This document shows, one piece after another, positions 16,860 through 24,320 of a stretch of 44,842 nt of DNA. Origin of the DNA: JAAUQA01 sp036351435 (GTDB taxonomy: Bacteria > Pseudomonadota > Gammaproteobacteria > Competibacterales > Competibacteraceae); assembly GCA_036351435.1 (NCBI GenBank), contig JAZBPA010000368.1, positions 1 through 44,842 of the forward strand, written 5' to 3'. The notes under the pieces are model-generated. The model saw nothing but the letters and a program-made list of their open reading frames with translations, made no database searches and had not been told where the DNA came from. Every line of letters starts with the position of its first letter. Position 1 is the first letter of the stretch. The position numbers and the translations under genes are program-made.

Positions 16860-16877
16860 GTTAGCGGGTATGCTAAC
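16860..16877. promoter_or_regulatory. Inverted repeat (GTTAGC-N6-GCTAAC) upstream of the LplT-PlsC fusion
   Basis: GTTAGC (16860-16865) and GCTAAC (16872-16877) flank GGGTAT. The element ends 27 bases before the ATG of the downstream gene. The same arms with a 5-base GGGAT spacer occur upstream of trpE (4134-4150). It may be an operator or a copy of a small dispersed hairpin. Confidence 0.4.
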
Positions 16878-16904
16878 GCAGTGCTCAACACCGCAGGCAA
16901 TCCC

Positions 16905-18788
16905 ATGGCAGGCACCAGTCAATTTACCCTACTCAAACAACGGCGCTTCGGGCCCTTTTTCGTCACCCAGTTTCTTGGCGCCTTTAACGACAATGTCTTC
17001 AAAAACGCGCTGGTAATCTTGATCGCGTTTCAGGCAGCCCTCAACAGCGGCTTCGACTCGAATACATTGGTTAATCTCAGCGCTGGCCTGTTCATTCTGC
17101 CCTTTTTTTTGTTTTCTGCCACCGCCGGCCAATTCGCCGATAAATACGAAAAGTCCATGTTGATCCGACGGATCAAATTGTTGGAAATTCTGATCATGTG
17201 TGGTGCCGCCATCGGGTTTTATTTGAATAGTATGGCGTTGTTGATCGGCTTGTTATTCCTAATGGGCGCCCAGTCCACCCTGTTCGGTCCTATCAAATAT
17301 GGGATTCTTCCGCAACACCTACATGAAGATGAGTTGATGGGCGGCAACGGCATGGTGGAAATGGGCACCTTCCTAGCCATCCTGCTCGGCACCATGGTCG
17401 GTGGCATTCTCATCGGGCTGTCCGACGGTGCGCTGTGGGTCGCCGGTATTGTCATCACGCTTGCCATACTCGGCTATTTGAGCAGCTTCCGCATCCCTGC
17501 CGCCCCCCCGGTTGCACCCCAACTAAAGATCAACTGGAATCCGTTCACCGAAACTTGGCGCATTTTTCTATTTACCCGACAAAACCGCACCGTGTTTCTG
17601 TCGATCCTGGGGATTTCCTGGTTCTGGTTCGTGGGGGCCAGTTATCTAGCCCAGCTCCCCAATTATACCCTGCATACCCTGGGCGGCTCAGAGCAAGTAG
17701 TCACCTTGCTGCTGACTGTGTTCTCCCTGGGCATCGGCATTGGGTCGCTACTCTGCGAACGCCTATCCGGTCATAAAGTAGAGCTGGGGCTGGTACCGTT
17801 CGGCTCTATCGGCATCACTATTTTCGGCATCGATTTGTTTTTTGCGGCCCCTTATGCCGATTATGCTGGCGAGTTGCGCGGTGTCAGCGCATTTCTGCAA
17901 AGTCCCGGTCAGTGGCGGATCGTAATGGACCTGAGTCTGATCGGGCTGTTCGGCGGCTTTTTCATCGTACCGTTGTATGCCCTAGTGCAGCAACGCAGCG
18001 AGGCCAGTCATCGGTCGCGAATCATCGCCGGTAACAACATCCTCAATGCGTTCTTCATGGTGGTTTCCGCATTGGTGGCTATCGTGCTGTTAAATCGGGG
18101 CTTCAACATCCCGCAGCTGTTTCTGGTAATCGCAGTGTTTAATGCAGCGGTGGCGATTTACATTTATTCCCTGGTGCCGGAATTTTTGATGCGCTTCATC
18201 GTCTGGATCCTAGTGAACATCATGTATCGGTTACGTACGCAAGGGTTGGAACGCATCCCAGATGAAGGTCCGGCAGTGTTAGTGTGTAATCATGTCAGCT
18301 TCATGGATGCACTGGTGATTGCCGGGTGTTGCCATCGCCCGGTTCGGTTCGTGATGGATCATCGCATCTTTAAATTACCGATATTGAGTTTTGTGTTCCG
18401 TACTGCCGGCGCAGTCCCTATCGCACCATCCCGAGAAGATCCGGTGATGCTGGAACGGGCTTACGAACGCATTGCCGAGTATCTGGATGCTGGGGATGTG
18501 GTGTGTATCTTTCCCGAGGGTAAGATCACCACAGACGGTGAACTCAATCCATTCCGCTCCGGCATTGAACGCATTATTAAACGCAATCCGGTCCCGGTGA
18601 TTCCGATGGCGTTACGCGGTCTATGGGGTAGCTTCTTCAGCCGCAAAGGGGGTGCAGCGATGAAGCGCTTGCCGCGTCGGTTCTGGTCTAAAATCGCGCT
18701 GGCTATCGGTGCGCCCATAGCCCCGGAACAAGTCAATGTGGTCGGATTACGGTCTGTCGTCGCCGATTTGCGGGGAGATTGGAAATGA
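16905..18788 (+). CDS. MFS lysophospholipid transporter fused to PlsC-type acyltransferase
   Basis: The 627-residue protein joins an MFS transporter of the LplT type (about residues 1-420; FFVTQFLGAFNDNVFKNALV and about 11-12 hydrophobic segments) to a 1-acylglycerol-3-phosphate acyltransferase domain. The acyltransferase HX4D motif is VCNHVSFMDALV (His463, Asp468), and the FPEG motif is CIFPEGKITTDGEL. In related fusions a C-terminal acyl-ACP synthetase follows; here the protein ends after the acyltransferase. The likely role is import of lysophospholipids and their re-acylation at the inner membrane. ATG 16905 is preferred to the upstream ORF start because it matches the family N-terminus and has AGG about 8 bases upstream. 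It overlaps the next gene by ATGA. Confidence 0.88.
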   Translation: MAGTSQFTLLKQRRFGPFFVTQFLGAFNDNVFKNALVILIAFQAALNSGFDSNTLVNLSAGLFILPFFLFSATAGQFADKYEKSMLIRRIKLLEILIMCGAAIGFYLNSMALLIGLLFLMGAQSTLFGPIKYGILPQHLHEDELMGGNGMVEMGTFLAILLGTMVGGILIGLSDGALWVAGIVITLAILGYLSSFRIPAAPPVAPQLKINWNPFTETWRIFLFTRQNRTVFLSILGISWFWFVGASYLAQLPNYTLHTLGGSEQVVTLLLTVFSLGIGIGSLLCERLSGHKVELGLVPFGSIGITIFGIDLFFAAPYADYAGELRGVSAFLQSPGQWRIVMDLSLIGLFGGFFIVPLYALVQQRSEASHRSRIIAGNNILNAFFMVVSALVAIVLLNRGFNIPQLFLVIAVFNAAVAIYIYSLVPEFLMRFIVWILVNIMYRLRTQGLERIPDEGPAVLVCNHVSFMDALVIAGCCHRPVRFVMDHRIFKLPILSFVFRTAGAVPIAPSREDPVMLERAYERIAEYLDAGDVVCIFPEGKITTDGELNPFRSGIERIIKRNPVPVIPMALRGLWGSFFSRKGGAAMKRLPRRFWSKIALAIGAPIAPEQVNVVGLRSVVADLRGDWK

Positions 18789-19105
18789 CTCAATTACCTA
18801 TTGCCGCCAATCGACAAGCAGGACGAATCATTTTATGGTTATTGGGAGCCATTGTCGGGATAGCCGCTATTGCCGGTTATTGGTATCTGGATACGCGCGG
18901 TTATCTCGACGAAGTGCCATTGCCGGAATTCGTGAAAGATAACCTACCGAAAGACCAGAAAACCACTAAGCCGCTCTACCGTTGGCGCGACGATCAGGGG
19001 CAGGTGCACGTTTCGGATCAGCCCCCTCAAAATCGCCCTTACGAAGCCGTGGTGTATCCCAAAGACGCCAACGTTATTCCGTCTCTACCCGATCCCGATA
19101 AGTAG
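18785..19105 (+). CDS. Single-pass membrane protein with DUF4124 domain
   Basis: A 106-residue protein with one N-terminal transmembrane helix (IILWLLGAIVGIAAIAGYWYL, residues about 15-35) and a short C-terminal domain YRWRDDQGQVHVSDQPPQ, the DUF4124 pattern of a Trp-rich strand followed by D-x-G and SDxPP. The ATG at 18785 overlaps the stop of the transporter-acyltransferase gene (ATGA) and has GGGGAG 7 bases upstream, so translation is coupled. Function is unknown. The neighbours on both sides act on membrane lipids, suggesting an envelope role. Confidence 0.75.
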   Translation: MTQLPIAANRQAGRIILWLLGAIVGIAAIAGYWYLDTRGYLDEVPLPEFVKDNLPKDQKTTKPLYRWRDDQGQVHVSDQPPQNRPYEAVVYPKDANVIPSLPDPDK

Positions 19106-19132
19106 TCATTCTCCGCGAACCTTATTTCATCA

Positions 19133-20083
19133 ATGGCTGATTTTTCACTGATTCGCCGGTTCTCCGCACCGCGCTACTGGTCTGCCTGGATCGGGGTCGG
19201 TTTCGGACAATTGATTGCGAGACTTCCCATCGCCGTGCAATTAGGTTTGGGGAGCTTTTTAGGCCGGCTGTTCGGGCGACTCAATCGTTACCGCCGCCAT
19301 GTCGCCGATGTCAATCTAGCCCTTTGCTTTCCTGAACTATCCACTGCAGAGCGAGCAGCGCTGGTGGACAACCATTTCGCTGCAGCGGGCATGGCGTTTT
19401 TCGAGATGGCGACGGCTTGGTGGGCACCCGATCACAAGGTCCGTCCGTTAGGTTGGGTTGAAGGATTGGAACATCTTGAGGAAGCATTGGCACGCGGTAA
19501 AGGGGTAATCCTGCTGACTGGCCACTTCACCACCCTGGAAATGGGCGCGCGTCTCATCACCTTTCACCAATCGTTTCACGCCATGTACCGGCCGCATAAA
19601 AATCCGCTGTTCGAAACCTTTATGAGACGGGAACGGGAACGGCGTTCCCGGTTTCCGCCACTGCGCCGCAATGAGGTGCGGGGCATGATTCGGGCATTGA
19701 AGAAAGGTGAAGTGGTTTGGTATGCGCCGGATCAGGGCCACGGCAAGAAAGACAGTTTGTTCGTGCCGTTTTTCAACGTTCCTGCGCTGACTTTGGTGGC
19801 CACTTCCCGCTTGGCGAAAATTACCGGCGCGGCGATTGTCCCCTATTTCCCGCAACGGCTGCCAGGAAAAGCGGGTTATCGGGTTATTATTCAACCCGCG
19901 TTAGAGGACTTCCCTTCCGATGATTTTTCCGCTGATACGCTGCGCATTAATCAGTGTCTTGAAGCGTGGATTCGGCAAGTACCTGAACAGTATCTTTGGA
20001 TTCATCGGCGGTTTAAAAAGCGTCCCCCAGGCTCGCCGAAGGTGTATAAAGCCAAGGGCAAATGGTTTAGCGTGAAGCATTGA
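19133..20083 (+). CDS. LpxL/HtrB-family lipid A acyltransferase
   Basis: Enzymes of this family transfer an acyl chain from acyl-ACP to a lipid A precursor at the inner membrane. The 316-residue protein shows the HX4D/E catalytic motif as GHFTTLEMG (His131, Glu136), then MYRPHKNPLFE, and the conserved VVWYAPDQGHGKKDSLFVPFF block. A hydrophobic stretch near residues 15-50 could anchor it. The ATG at 19133 follows the DUF4124 gene by 27 bases on the same strand. Whether it is lauroyl, myristoyl or palmitoleoyl transferase cannot be told. Confidence 0.9.
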   Translation: MADFSLIRRFSAPRYWSAWIGVGFGQLIARLPIAVQLGLGSFLGRLFGRLNRYRRHVADVNLALCFPELSTAERAALVDNHFAAAGMAFFEMATAWWAPDHKVRPLGWVEGLEHLEEALARGKGVILLTGHFTTLEMGARLITFHQSFHAMYRPHKNPLFETFMRRERERRSRFPPLRRNEVRGMIRALKKGEVVWYAPDQGHGKKDSLFVPFFNVPALTLVATSRLAKITGAAIVPYFPQRLPGKAGYRVIIQPALEDFPSDDFSADTLRINQCLEAWIRQVPEQYLWIHRRFKKRPPGSPKVYKAKGKWFSVKH

Positions 20084-20102
20084 TGATCTCCCGACCCGCC
20101 AC

Positions 20103-20411
20103 TTAACCCCAACCCGACTCGTCCGGGAACACATTGTTGAATTTAATACTGGAGCGCGGCTCGGCCATCATATCCGCGACCGTATCGCGCCACTTTTGAT
20201 AGTGAGCGGTTTCCTTGTGCCGATCGGGGTCTTGCGGGGTACGATACACCTCTACCAACACGAAGCGGGTCGGATCATCGTTCTGCTGAACCACATCGAA
20301 GCGGGCGATTCCCGGCTCAAGGATGCTGTTTCGGGCATTCTCCAACGAAGCGGCTTTAAAAGCTTCAACCTGGTCGGCTTTGACATGGACAAATACGTGG
20401 ACGATAAGCAT
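20103..20411 (-). CDS. Antibiotic biosynthesis monooxygenase (ABM) domain protein
   Basis: A 102-residue single ABM-domain protein of the ferredoxin-like fold. It reads MLIVHVFVHVKADQVEAFKA, then GIARFDVVQQNDDPTRFVLVEVYR and AHYQKWRDTVADMM, which is the usual pattern of this small family (LsrG/YgiN-like). The ATG at 20411 is chosen because GGAG lies directly upstream; a longer reading from 20426 skips that site. It diverges from crcB and converges with the lipid A acyltransferase gene. The substrate is unknown. Confidence 0.85.
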   Translation of the reverse strand: MLIVHVFVHVKADQVEAFKAASLENARNSILEPGIARFDVVQQNDDPTRFVLVEVYRTPQDPDRHKETAHYQKWRDTVADMMAEPRSSIKFNNVFPDESGWG

Positions 20412-20483
20412 AGTCTCCTCCCGCATAAAGCAGTCTAAGATTTAGTCGTTTTAGCCTCACCTATCATTTTAGCAAGGTCGTTG

Positions 20484-20873
20484 ATGAGCACTAGTTTCTG
20501 GTCTTTTATCTACGTCGGTATCGGTGGCATGGCGGGTGCGCTAATGCGTTATTCCACCAGCCTGGGATTACAAAAGTATTCGCTGTTTTTTCCTTTCGGC
20601 ACCTTGCTCTCCAATTGGGCAGGGTGCTTTATCATCGGTATCATTGCGCAGCTCGCTGAGAATACCGAGATACTGTCACCGGAGGCTCGGCTGCTTTTGG
20701 CCACAGGATTCTGCGGGGGGTTCACCACCTTATCCTCCATGATTTTTGAAATGGCACAATTCGCTCGGGATGGCGAAGTCTTTTATGGCTCCCTGTACTT
20801 TCTGGCGACTTTCTTGGGAGCATTTCTGAGTTTTTATGCGGGAATGTTGATCATCCGCTTGCTGTTTAAGTAA
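20484..20873 (+). CDS. crcB: Fluoride ion channel CrcB/Fluc
   Basis: CrcB/Fluc exports fluoride as a dual-topology dimer in the inner membrane. The 129-residue protein has four hydrophobic segments and the family motifs GGMAGALMRY (about 11-20), GTLLSNWAGCFIIG (about 38-51) and ATGFCGGFTTLSSM (about 72-85). The start is ATG 20484; a TTG sits one codon earlier. I looked for a fluoride (crcB) riboswitch in the 72-base spacer before it and saw none. A DUF190 gene follows 12 bases downstream, a frequent partner of crcB. Confidence 0.95.
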   Translation: MSTSFWSFIYVGIGGMAGALMRYSTSLGLQKYSLFFPFGTLLSNWAGCFIIGIIAQLAENTEILSPEARLLLATGFCGGFTTLSSMIFEMAQFARDGEVFYGSLYFLATFLGAFLSFYAGMLIIRLLFK

Positions 20874-20885
20874 CGGGGCGCTGTT

Positions 20886-21236
20886 ATGGAACTCAATGGA
20901 AAAGCGAAATTATTGCGTATCTTTGTCGGCGAATCCGATAAGGTTAAACACACGCCGTTGTACGAGATGATTGTCAAAGAAGCGCATGCCGCCGGACTAG
21001 CTGGAGCGACAGCATGGCGGGGAATGCTGTCCTATGGACACACCAGTCATATCCATACGGCAAAGACTTTGGATCTCTCCAGTAATCTGCCCATCGTTAT
21101 CGAAATTATTGACGTCGCAACGAAGATAGATGGGTTTATTCCCAGACTGGATAGTCTGTTCGAGGAAGCGCAAAGTGACGGATTGGTGACTGCTGAAAAC
21201 GTGGCTATTGTCAAATATTCACAAGCAGCAAGGTAG
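20886..21236 (+). CDS. DUF190 family protein
   Basis: The 116-residue protein matches DUF190: KLLRIFVGESDKVKHTPLYE, then AGLAGATAWRGMLSYGH, then IVIEIIDVATKI. DUF190 proteins often accompany crcB and have a PII-like ferredoxin fold in structural surveys, so a regulatory or ligand-binding role in fluoride resistance is plausible but unproven. The gene starts with ATG 20886, 12 bases after crcB. A strong hairpin follows its stop at 21242-21261. Confidence 0.9.
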   Translation: MELNGKAKLLRIFVGESDKVKHTPLYEMIVKEAHAAGLAGATAWRGMLSYGHTSHIHTAKTLDLSSNLPIVIEIIDVATKIDGFIPRLDSLFEEAQSDGLVTAENVAIVKYSQAAR

Positions 21237-21241
21237 TTCAT

Positions 21242-21261
21242 CTTCCCCCTGGCGGGGGAAG
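21242..21261. terminator. Hairpin between convergent DUF190 and DoxX genes
   Basis: CTTCCCCC (21242-21249) and GGGGGAAG (21254-21261) make a perfect 8-bp GC-rich stem with a TGGC loop, 6 bases after the DUF190 stop and 20 bases before the DoxX gene ends on the other strand. No T-tract follows on either strand, so it is not a standard intrinsic terminator, though its location fits a bidirectional transcript-end structure. Confidence 0.55.
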
Positions 21262-21280
21262 GCTGAGAGAGGGCGGCTTA

Positions 21281-21754
21281 TCAGCGCTGCACGAACTTGT
21301 TGATCAGATAATCTATGGAAAGCTTGCCGGGACCGCTGAGGACGAATACCAGCAAGATCAGACCCCAAGGTAAATGATCTTTTAAGGTGGCGTACTCGTA
21401 GGAAATCACCGCGACGAAGTTCAAGATGAACAAGCCTAACGCATTGACTCGTCCCGCCAAGCCCACCATCAACAGCGCGGCGCAGCCGAGTTCTACCGCA
21501 GTCGCCAGATAAGCGGCCAACGCCGGCGGCAATAAGGGAACCTGATATTCGTTCTCGAACAAGAAAATAGCATCTTGAATCGGCAGTTTGGTCAAGCCTG
21601 ACTTGAAGAACTGCCACGCCACCCAAATCCGCAGCAACAGAAAGCCGACGGGCGAAACGAAATTCAGGCCATTGATAACCGTATCGAACAAGCGCGCAAT
21701 TTTGGCGATGATTGATGGATTGGGTGGATTGTCAGAAAGTGTTGACGACAACAC
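21281..21754 (-). CDS. DoxX family membrane protein
   Basis: A 157-residue protein with four hydrophobic segments: around VSPVGFLLLRIWVAWQFFKSG, LPPALAAYLATAVELGCAALLMVGL, RVNALGLFILNFVAVIS and LPWGLILLVFVLSGPG. The RIWVAWQFFKSGLTKL and LSGPGKLSIDYLI motifs are typical of DoxX. The start is the GTG at 21754, with GGAGG 8 bases upstream. It is the last gene of the bufferin-type operon, 37 bases after the DUF2063 gene. DoxX proteins are frequent companions of DUF2282/DUF692/DUF2063 loci; the molecular role is not settled. Confidence 0.88.
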   Translation of the reverse strand: MLSSTLSDNPPNPSIIAKIARLFDTVINGLNFVSPVGFLLLRIWVAWQFFKSGLTKLPIQDAIFLFENEYQVPLLPPALAAYLATAVELGCAALLMVGLAGRVNALGLFILNFVAVISYEYATLKDHLPWGLILLVFVLSGPGKLSIDYLINKFVQR

Positions 21755-21791
21755 AGGCTATTCCTCCGTCGCTAGCGGATTGCGTGTAGGG

Positions 21792-22562
21792 TTAAAGGGA
21801 AAAATTAGTCAAGGTACCCTGCGCCACATGGCGCTGAAAACTGGCGGGTAGATTGAAATCCGGTTGTTGCGCCAATGCTTGTTCGCAAGCCGTCGTAAAA
21901 TCCAACTGGTCGGAAAGCGCTTGCAGCAACACATATTCGCCCTCGGTCAGCGGTTCCAGTTCCACCTGCAGATGGCGGCGGATAATCAGCAGTTGATTGC
22001 CGCCGCTGTCCAGATCGACGCTTTGATCGCCCGCGAAACCGTCCTGGTTGACTTGCCAAATCCGCAACACGGGATAGGCCGAAGTCAACAAGCGGCTGGC
22101 AGGGCTCAGGGTAAACCGCAAATCACCATAGCGTTCCTCGGGAATACGCGACATGGCCAACGTATCCAGCGGGTCAGGCTCGGCGGCATAAAAAACCTGC
22201 TCATACGCCCATTCTAAGCTGGCCACATCAGGCAAGTAAGGCAAGCTGGCAGCGGGTTTAAAGGTGCGGAGAAATTCCGGAAAAGTGTCACCGTACTCTT
22301 GTAAATCGCCCGAGGTTGAGGGTGTTTGACCGATATAATGAGCGGCGGCGTAACTGAAAAACTCGTCTCCGACCAAGCGTTGCACAACCGGGTAGGTAAG
22401 CTGCAACGCATCGGTAAAATTGGCAAACGTGTTATTACGATAGATGCCGACTCGATGTTCGGGATTCAGACCACCGTCGGGTCGCACATAGGCACCGAAG
22501 CTCAGTTCATTCCCAAACACTGCGCGGGAAAATTCCGTCTGCAACTCACGTAACGAGGGCAT
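21792..22562 (-). CDS. DUF2063 family protein (BufC/HvfC-like partner)
   Basis: A 256-residue DUF2063 protein; it begins MPSLRELQTEFSRAVF and has HRVGIYRNNTFANFTDALQLTYPVVQRLVGDEFF, the conserved block of this family. In bufferin systems BufC binds the oxidase BufB and helps present the precursor peptide. The ATG at 22562 lies inside the 3' end of bufB (17-base overlap), which points to coupled translation; the longer reading from 22613 would extend deeper into bufB without family support. Confidence 0.88.
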   Translation of the reverse strand: MPSLRELQTEFSRAVFGNELSFGAYVRPDGGLNPEHRVGIYRNNTFANFTDALQLTYPVVQRLVGDEFFSYAAAHYIGQTPSTSGDLQEYGDTFPEFLRTFKPAASLPYLPDVASLEWAYEQVFYAAEPDPLDTLAMSRIPEERYGDLRFTLSPASRLLTSAYPVLRIWQVNQDGFAGDQSVDLDSGGNQLLIIRRHLQVELEPLTEGEYVLLQALSDQLDFTTACEQALAQQPDFNLPASFQRHVAQGTLTNFSL

Positions 22563-23421
22563 GACTTTGTTCCGCGATACTGTCTGCGCGTTGCGCCTCG
22601 CCAACCAGCACATTCAATGGTGGCAAATCGGCATCCCATTCGATGAGTGCAGGAATAGCTCCGAGTTGCTGCACCGCCTGCTGATAAAGCTGCCAAACGC
22701 CTTCCCAAACCGGCCGACTGTGAGTGTCGATTAGTATTTCCCGGTCTTCGACGGTATTTACCGTAAAACCCGCTAAGTGAATCTCCTGGACTAGATCGCC
22801 CGGGATAGCCTTTAAATAAGTAAGTGGGTCGAAGTCGTGGTTTTGCGAATTTACATAAATGTTATTGATATCCAGCAACAATCCAGCGCCTGACCGGCGC
22901 ACGAGTTCCACTACGAATTCCCATTCTGGAATCGTCGAGGCTTGATATTGCAAATAACTAGACACGTTTTCTACTAGGATTTGCCGTCCCAGAAAATCCT
23001 GTACCTGGGATACACGGCTGACCATGTGGTCCAGCGCCTCTTCGGTGTAAGGCAACGGCAACAAATCATTAAAATAGCGCCCGTCAACTGAACCCCAGGA
23101 CACGTGTTCAGAGACTAAAGTCGGCTCAAAGCGTTGAATTAAACTTTTTAGTTTTTCAAGATGATTATGGTTAAGTGGGTCCGTTGAACCAAGTGATAAC
23201 CCGACGCCATGCATACTCAACGGATAATGGCTGCGGATTTGCTCCAGTAGTGCGAGGTGCCTGCCTCCGGCTGCAAAATAATTCTCTGGATGGATTTCCA
23301 ACCATCCGATGGCAGGTTTTGAGTCCAAAACGTCTTGATAATGACCGGCCCTAAGGCCGATCCCGGCTTGCGCCGGGATCAGATCAGGACCAAGACCGCA
23401 CGTTGTCGGCTTGGACGACAT
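22546..23421 (-). CDS. DUF692 multinuclear non-heme iron oxidase (BufB-like)
   Basis: MNIO enzymes modify cysteines of precursor peptides using two or three iron ions in a TIM barrel. The 291-residue protein has the expected ligand-bearing motifs: GIGLR near residue 20, IHPENYFAAGG, SMHGVGLSLG, LVSEHVSWG, ILVENVSSYLQY, GAGLLLDINNIYVNS, VQEIHLAGF, ILIDTHSRPV and PALIEWDADLP. The start ATG 23421 has AAGGA 9 bases upstream; TTG 23430 and GTG 23424 are in frame. Codons 14-21 (LIPAQAGI) coincide with a palindromic repeat at 23359-23380, so part of the N-terminus appears repeat-derived. It starts 12 bases after bufA and overlaps the DUF2063 gene. Confidence 0.92.
   Translation of the reverse strand: MSSKPTTCGLGPDLIPAQAGIGLRAGHYQDVLDSKPAIGWLEIHPENYFAAGGRHLALLEQIRSHYPLSMHGVGLSLGSTDPLNHNHLEKLKSLIQRFEPTLVSEHVSWGSVDGRYFNDLLPLPYTEEALDHMVSRVSQVQDFLGRQILVENVSSYLQYQASTIPEWEFVVELVRRSGAGLLLDINNIYVNSQNHDFDPLTYLKAIPGDLVQEIHLAGFTVNTVEDREILIDTHSRPVWEGVWQLYQQAVQQLGAIPALIEWDADLPPLNVLVGEAQRADSIAEQSHALVT
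23359..23380. repeat. Perfect palindromic repeat inside the 5' end of the DUF692 gene
   Basis: GATCCCGGC (23359-23367) and GCCGGGATC (23372-23380) form a perfect 9-bp stem. On the transcript the loop is GCAA, a GNRA tetraloop. The encoded peptide LIPAQAGI is one I recall from proteins invaded by a widespread bacterial palindromic element. A second small hairpin, GGCC-CTAA-GGCC (23347-23358), abuts it. Only one copy of the main palindrome is seen in this window. Confidence 0.7.
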
Positions 23422-23433
23422 CACATTCAATCC

Positions 23434-23697
23434 TTAGCTGGGCTTGGAAGTGCTACCACCAGCGATTTTGTCACAGGTGCCAGTAGGCAGATATACCCAC
23501 TCATTGGGATCGCTGTCTTTGGTGGCCTGACCCGCACAGGAATGGCCGGGAGCACCGCAGTCGTTCTTACCGGCCTTCACCACACCGTAGCACTTCTCCT
23601 TACCTTCTTCAGCAGCAACTGCAGTACCAGCAACGGACAACATACCCAAAGCAAACACACCAGCTAAAGCGGAATTGATGACAGTCTTGGTTTTCAT
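23434..23697 (-). CDS. DUF2282 bufferin-type precursor peptide
   Basis: An 87-residue secreted peptide of the DUF2282 family. Residues 1-29 form a signal peptide (KTK, hydrophobic LAGVFALGMLSVAG, cleavage after AVAA). The mature part has four cysteines (Cys36, Cys47, Cys54, Cys75) in the family pattern EKCYGV, KNDCGAPGHSCAG and PTGTCDKIAGGS. In characterised bufferins, MNIO enzymes convert core cysteines to heterocycles and the product buffers copper in the periplasm. I use ATG 23697, with AGGAG 8 bases upstream, rather than the TTG one codon earlier. It heads the operon with the oxidase, DUF2063 and DoxX genes. The bound metal is not shown by sequence. Confidence 0.92.
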   Translation of the reverse strand: MKTKTVINSALAGVFALGMLSVAGTAVAAEEGKEKCYGVVKAGKNDCGAPGHSCAGQATKDSDPNEWVYLPTGTCDKIAGGSTSKPS

Positions 23698-23775
23698 CAA
23701 ATCAGTCTCCTAATCGCTCAGATTCGAAAGGAAGTTATGAGAAAAATCAATACGATCACGGTATCAACCTGATCG

Positions 23776-23824
23776 GGACCACCGGGGTCCCCTAAGGTAC
23801 CGAATGCTCAGGACCTTAGGGGAC
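23776..23824. promoter_or_regulatory. Nested inverted repeats upstream of the bufferin operon
   Basis: GTCCCCTAAGGT (23787-23798) and ACCTTAGGGGAC (23813-23824) are perfect 12-bp arms with a 14-base loop. A second repeat, GGACC-ACCGG-GGTCC (23776-23790), overlaps the first arm. The elements lie 80-130 bases upstream of the precursor gene start. They could be a regulator binding site, an RNA leader structure, or a dispersed element. No T-tract follows on either strand. Confidence 0.55.
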
Positions 23825-23990
23825 AGCAGTGCGCTTGTGCCCCTTGGGTGTTTCTATACGCGCTTATCGGTAAAGCAGATGCATTGGGTATTGAAATTTT
23901 GCAAAATCATTCCTGCCTTGGGCTGCGGATTGGTTCATCACTAACCGCATCAAGATCAACACCGGATGCGGAAGACGCCTTACGTGCTGG

Positions 23991-24320
23991 TTACGAAGGA
24001 ACAAAACGGGAAAAAAATCGACGCCGGGGTTGCTCGGGCGCTGGGGGATCGGAAGTTAATGACTTATTGCATTTGACGCTCATGCACAAAGTTACTGCGA
24101 AAACGTCGTTTCGGGTAACAAGCACGCCCACCTGATCAGCCCTGGCATCGGTATGTTTGCATAACACATCCAGCAGCGCCGTCTTCAACGCGGGCAGATA
24201 ACCAGGATTTTTACGGCGCAGATTGCGTTGCTGGTCGACAACGCTTCTCAACCGCTCTCTCGCCAAAGCGGCTGAAGATAGGGTATTGGACTGATTAGAA
24301 TGATACGTTGTGGTAACCAT
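23991..24320 (-). CDS. Hypothetical protein, doubtful
   Basis: A 109-codon open frame starting at ATG 24320 with a GGGGGA stretch about 10 bases upstream. The first 75 residues (SAALARERLRSVVDQQRN, PGYLPALKTALLDVLCKH) look protein-like and helical. The rest (PPAPEQPRRRFFSRF) does not. It resembles no family I recognise. It lies 79 bases downstream of mnmG on the same strand and overlaps another short frame on the plus strand. It may be a lineage-specific gene or a gene remnant. Confidence 0.25.
   Translation of the reverse strand: MVTTTYHSNQSNTLSSAALARERLRSVVDQQRNLRRKNPGYLPALKTALLDVLCKHTDARADQVGVLVTRNDVFAVTLCMSVKCNKSLTSDPPAPEQPRRRFFSRFVPS

Noticed and set aside
20412..20483. Fluoride riboswitch upstream of crcB
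   Set aside because: The 72-base spacer is short and I see no match to the conserved crcB-motif core.
23848..24135. 95-codon plus-strand open frame
   Set aside because: No family resemblance, overlaps an equally weak minus-strand frame, and composition changes midway; kept only as part of the unassigned stretch.
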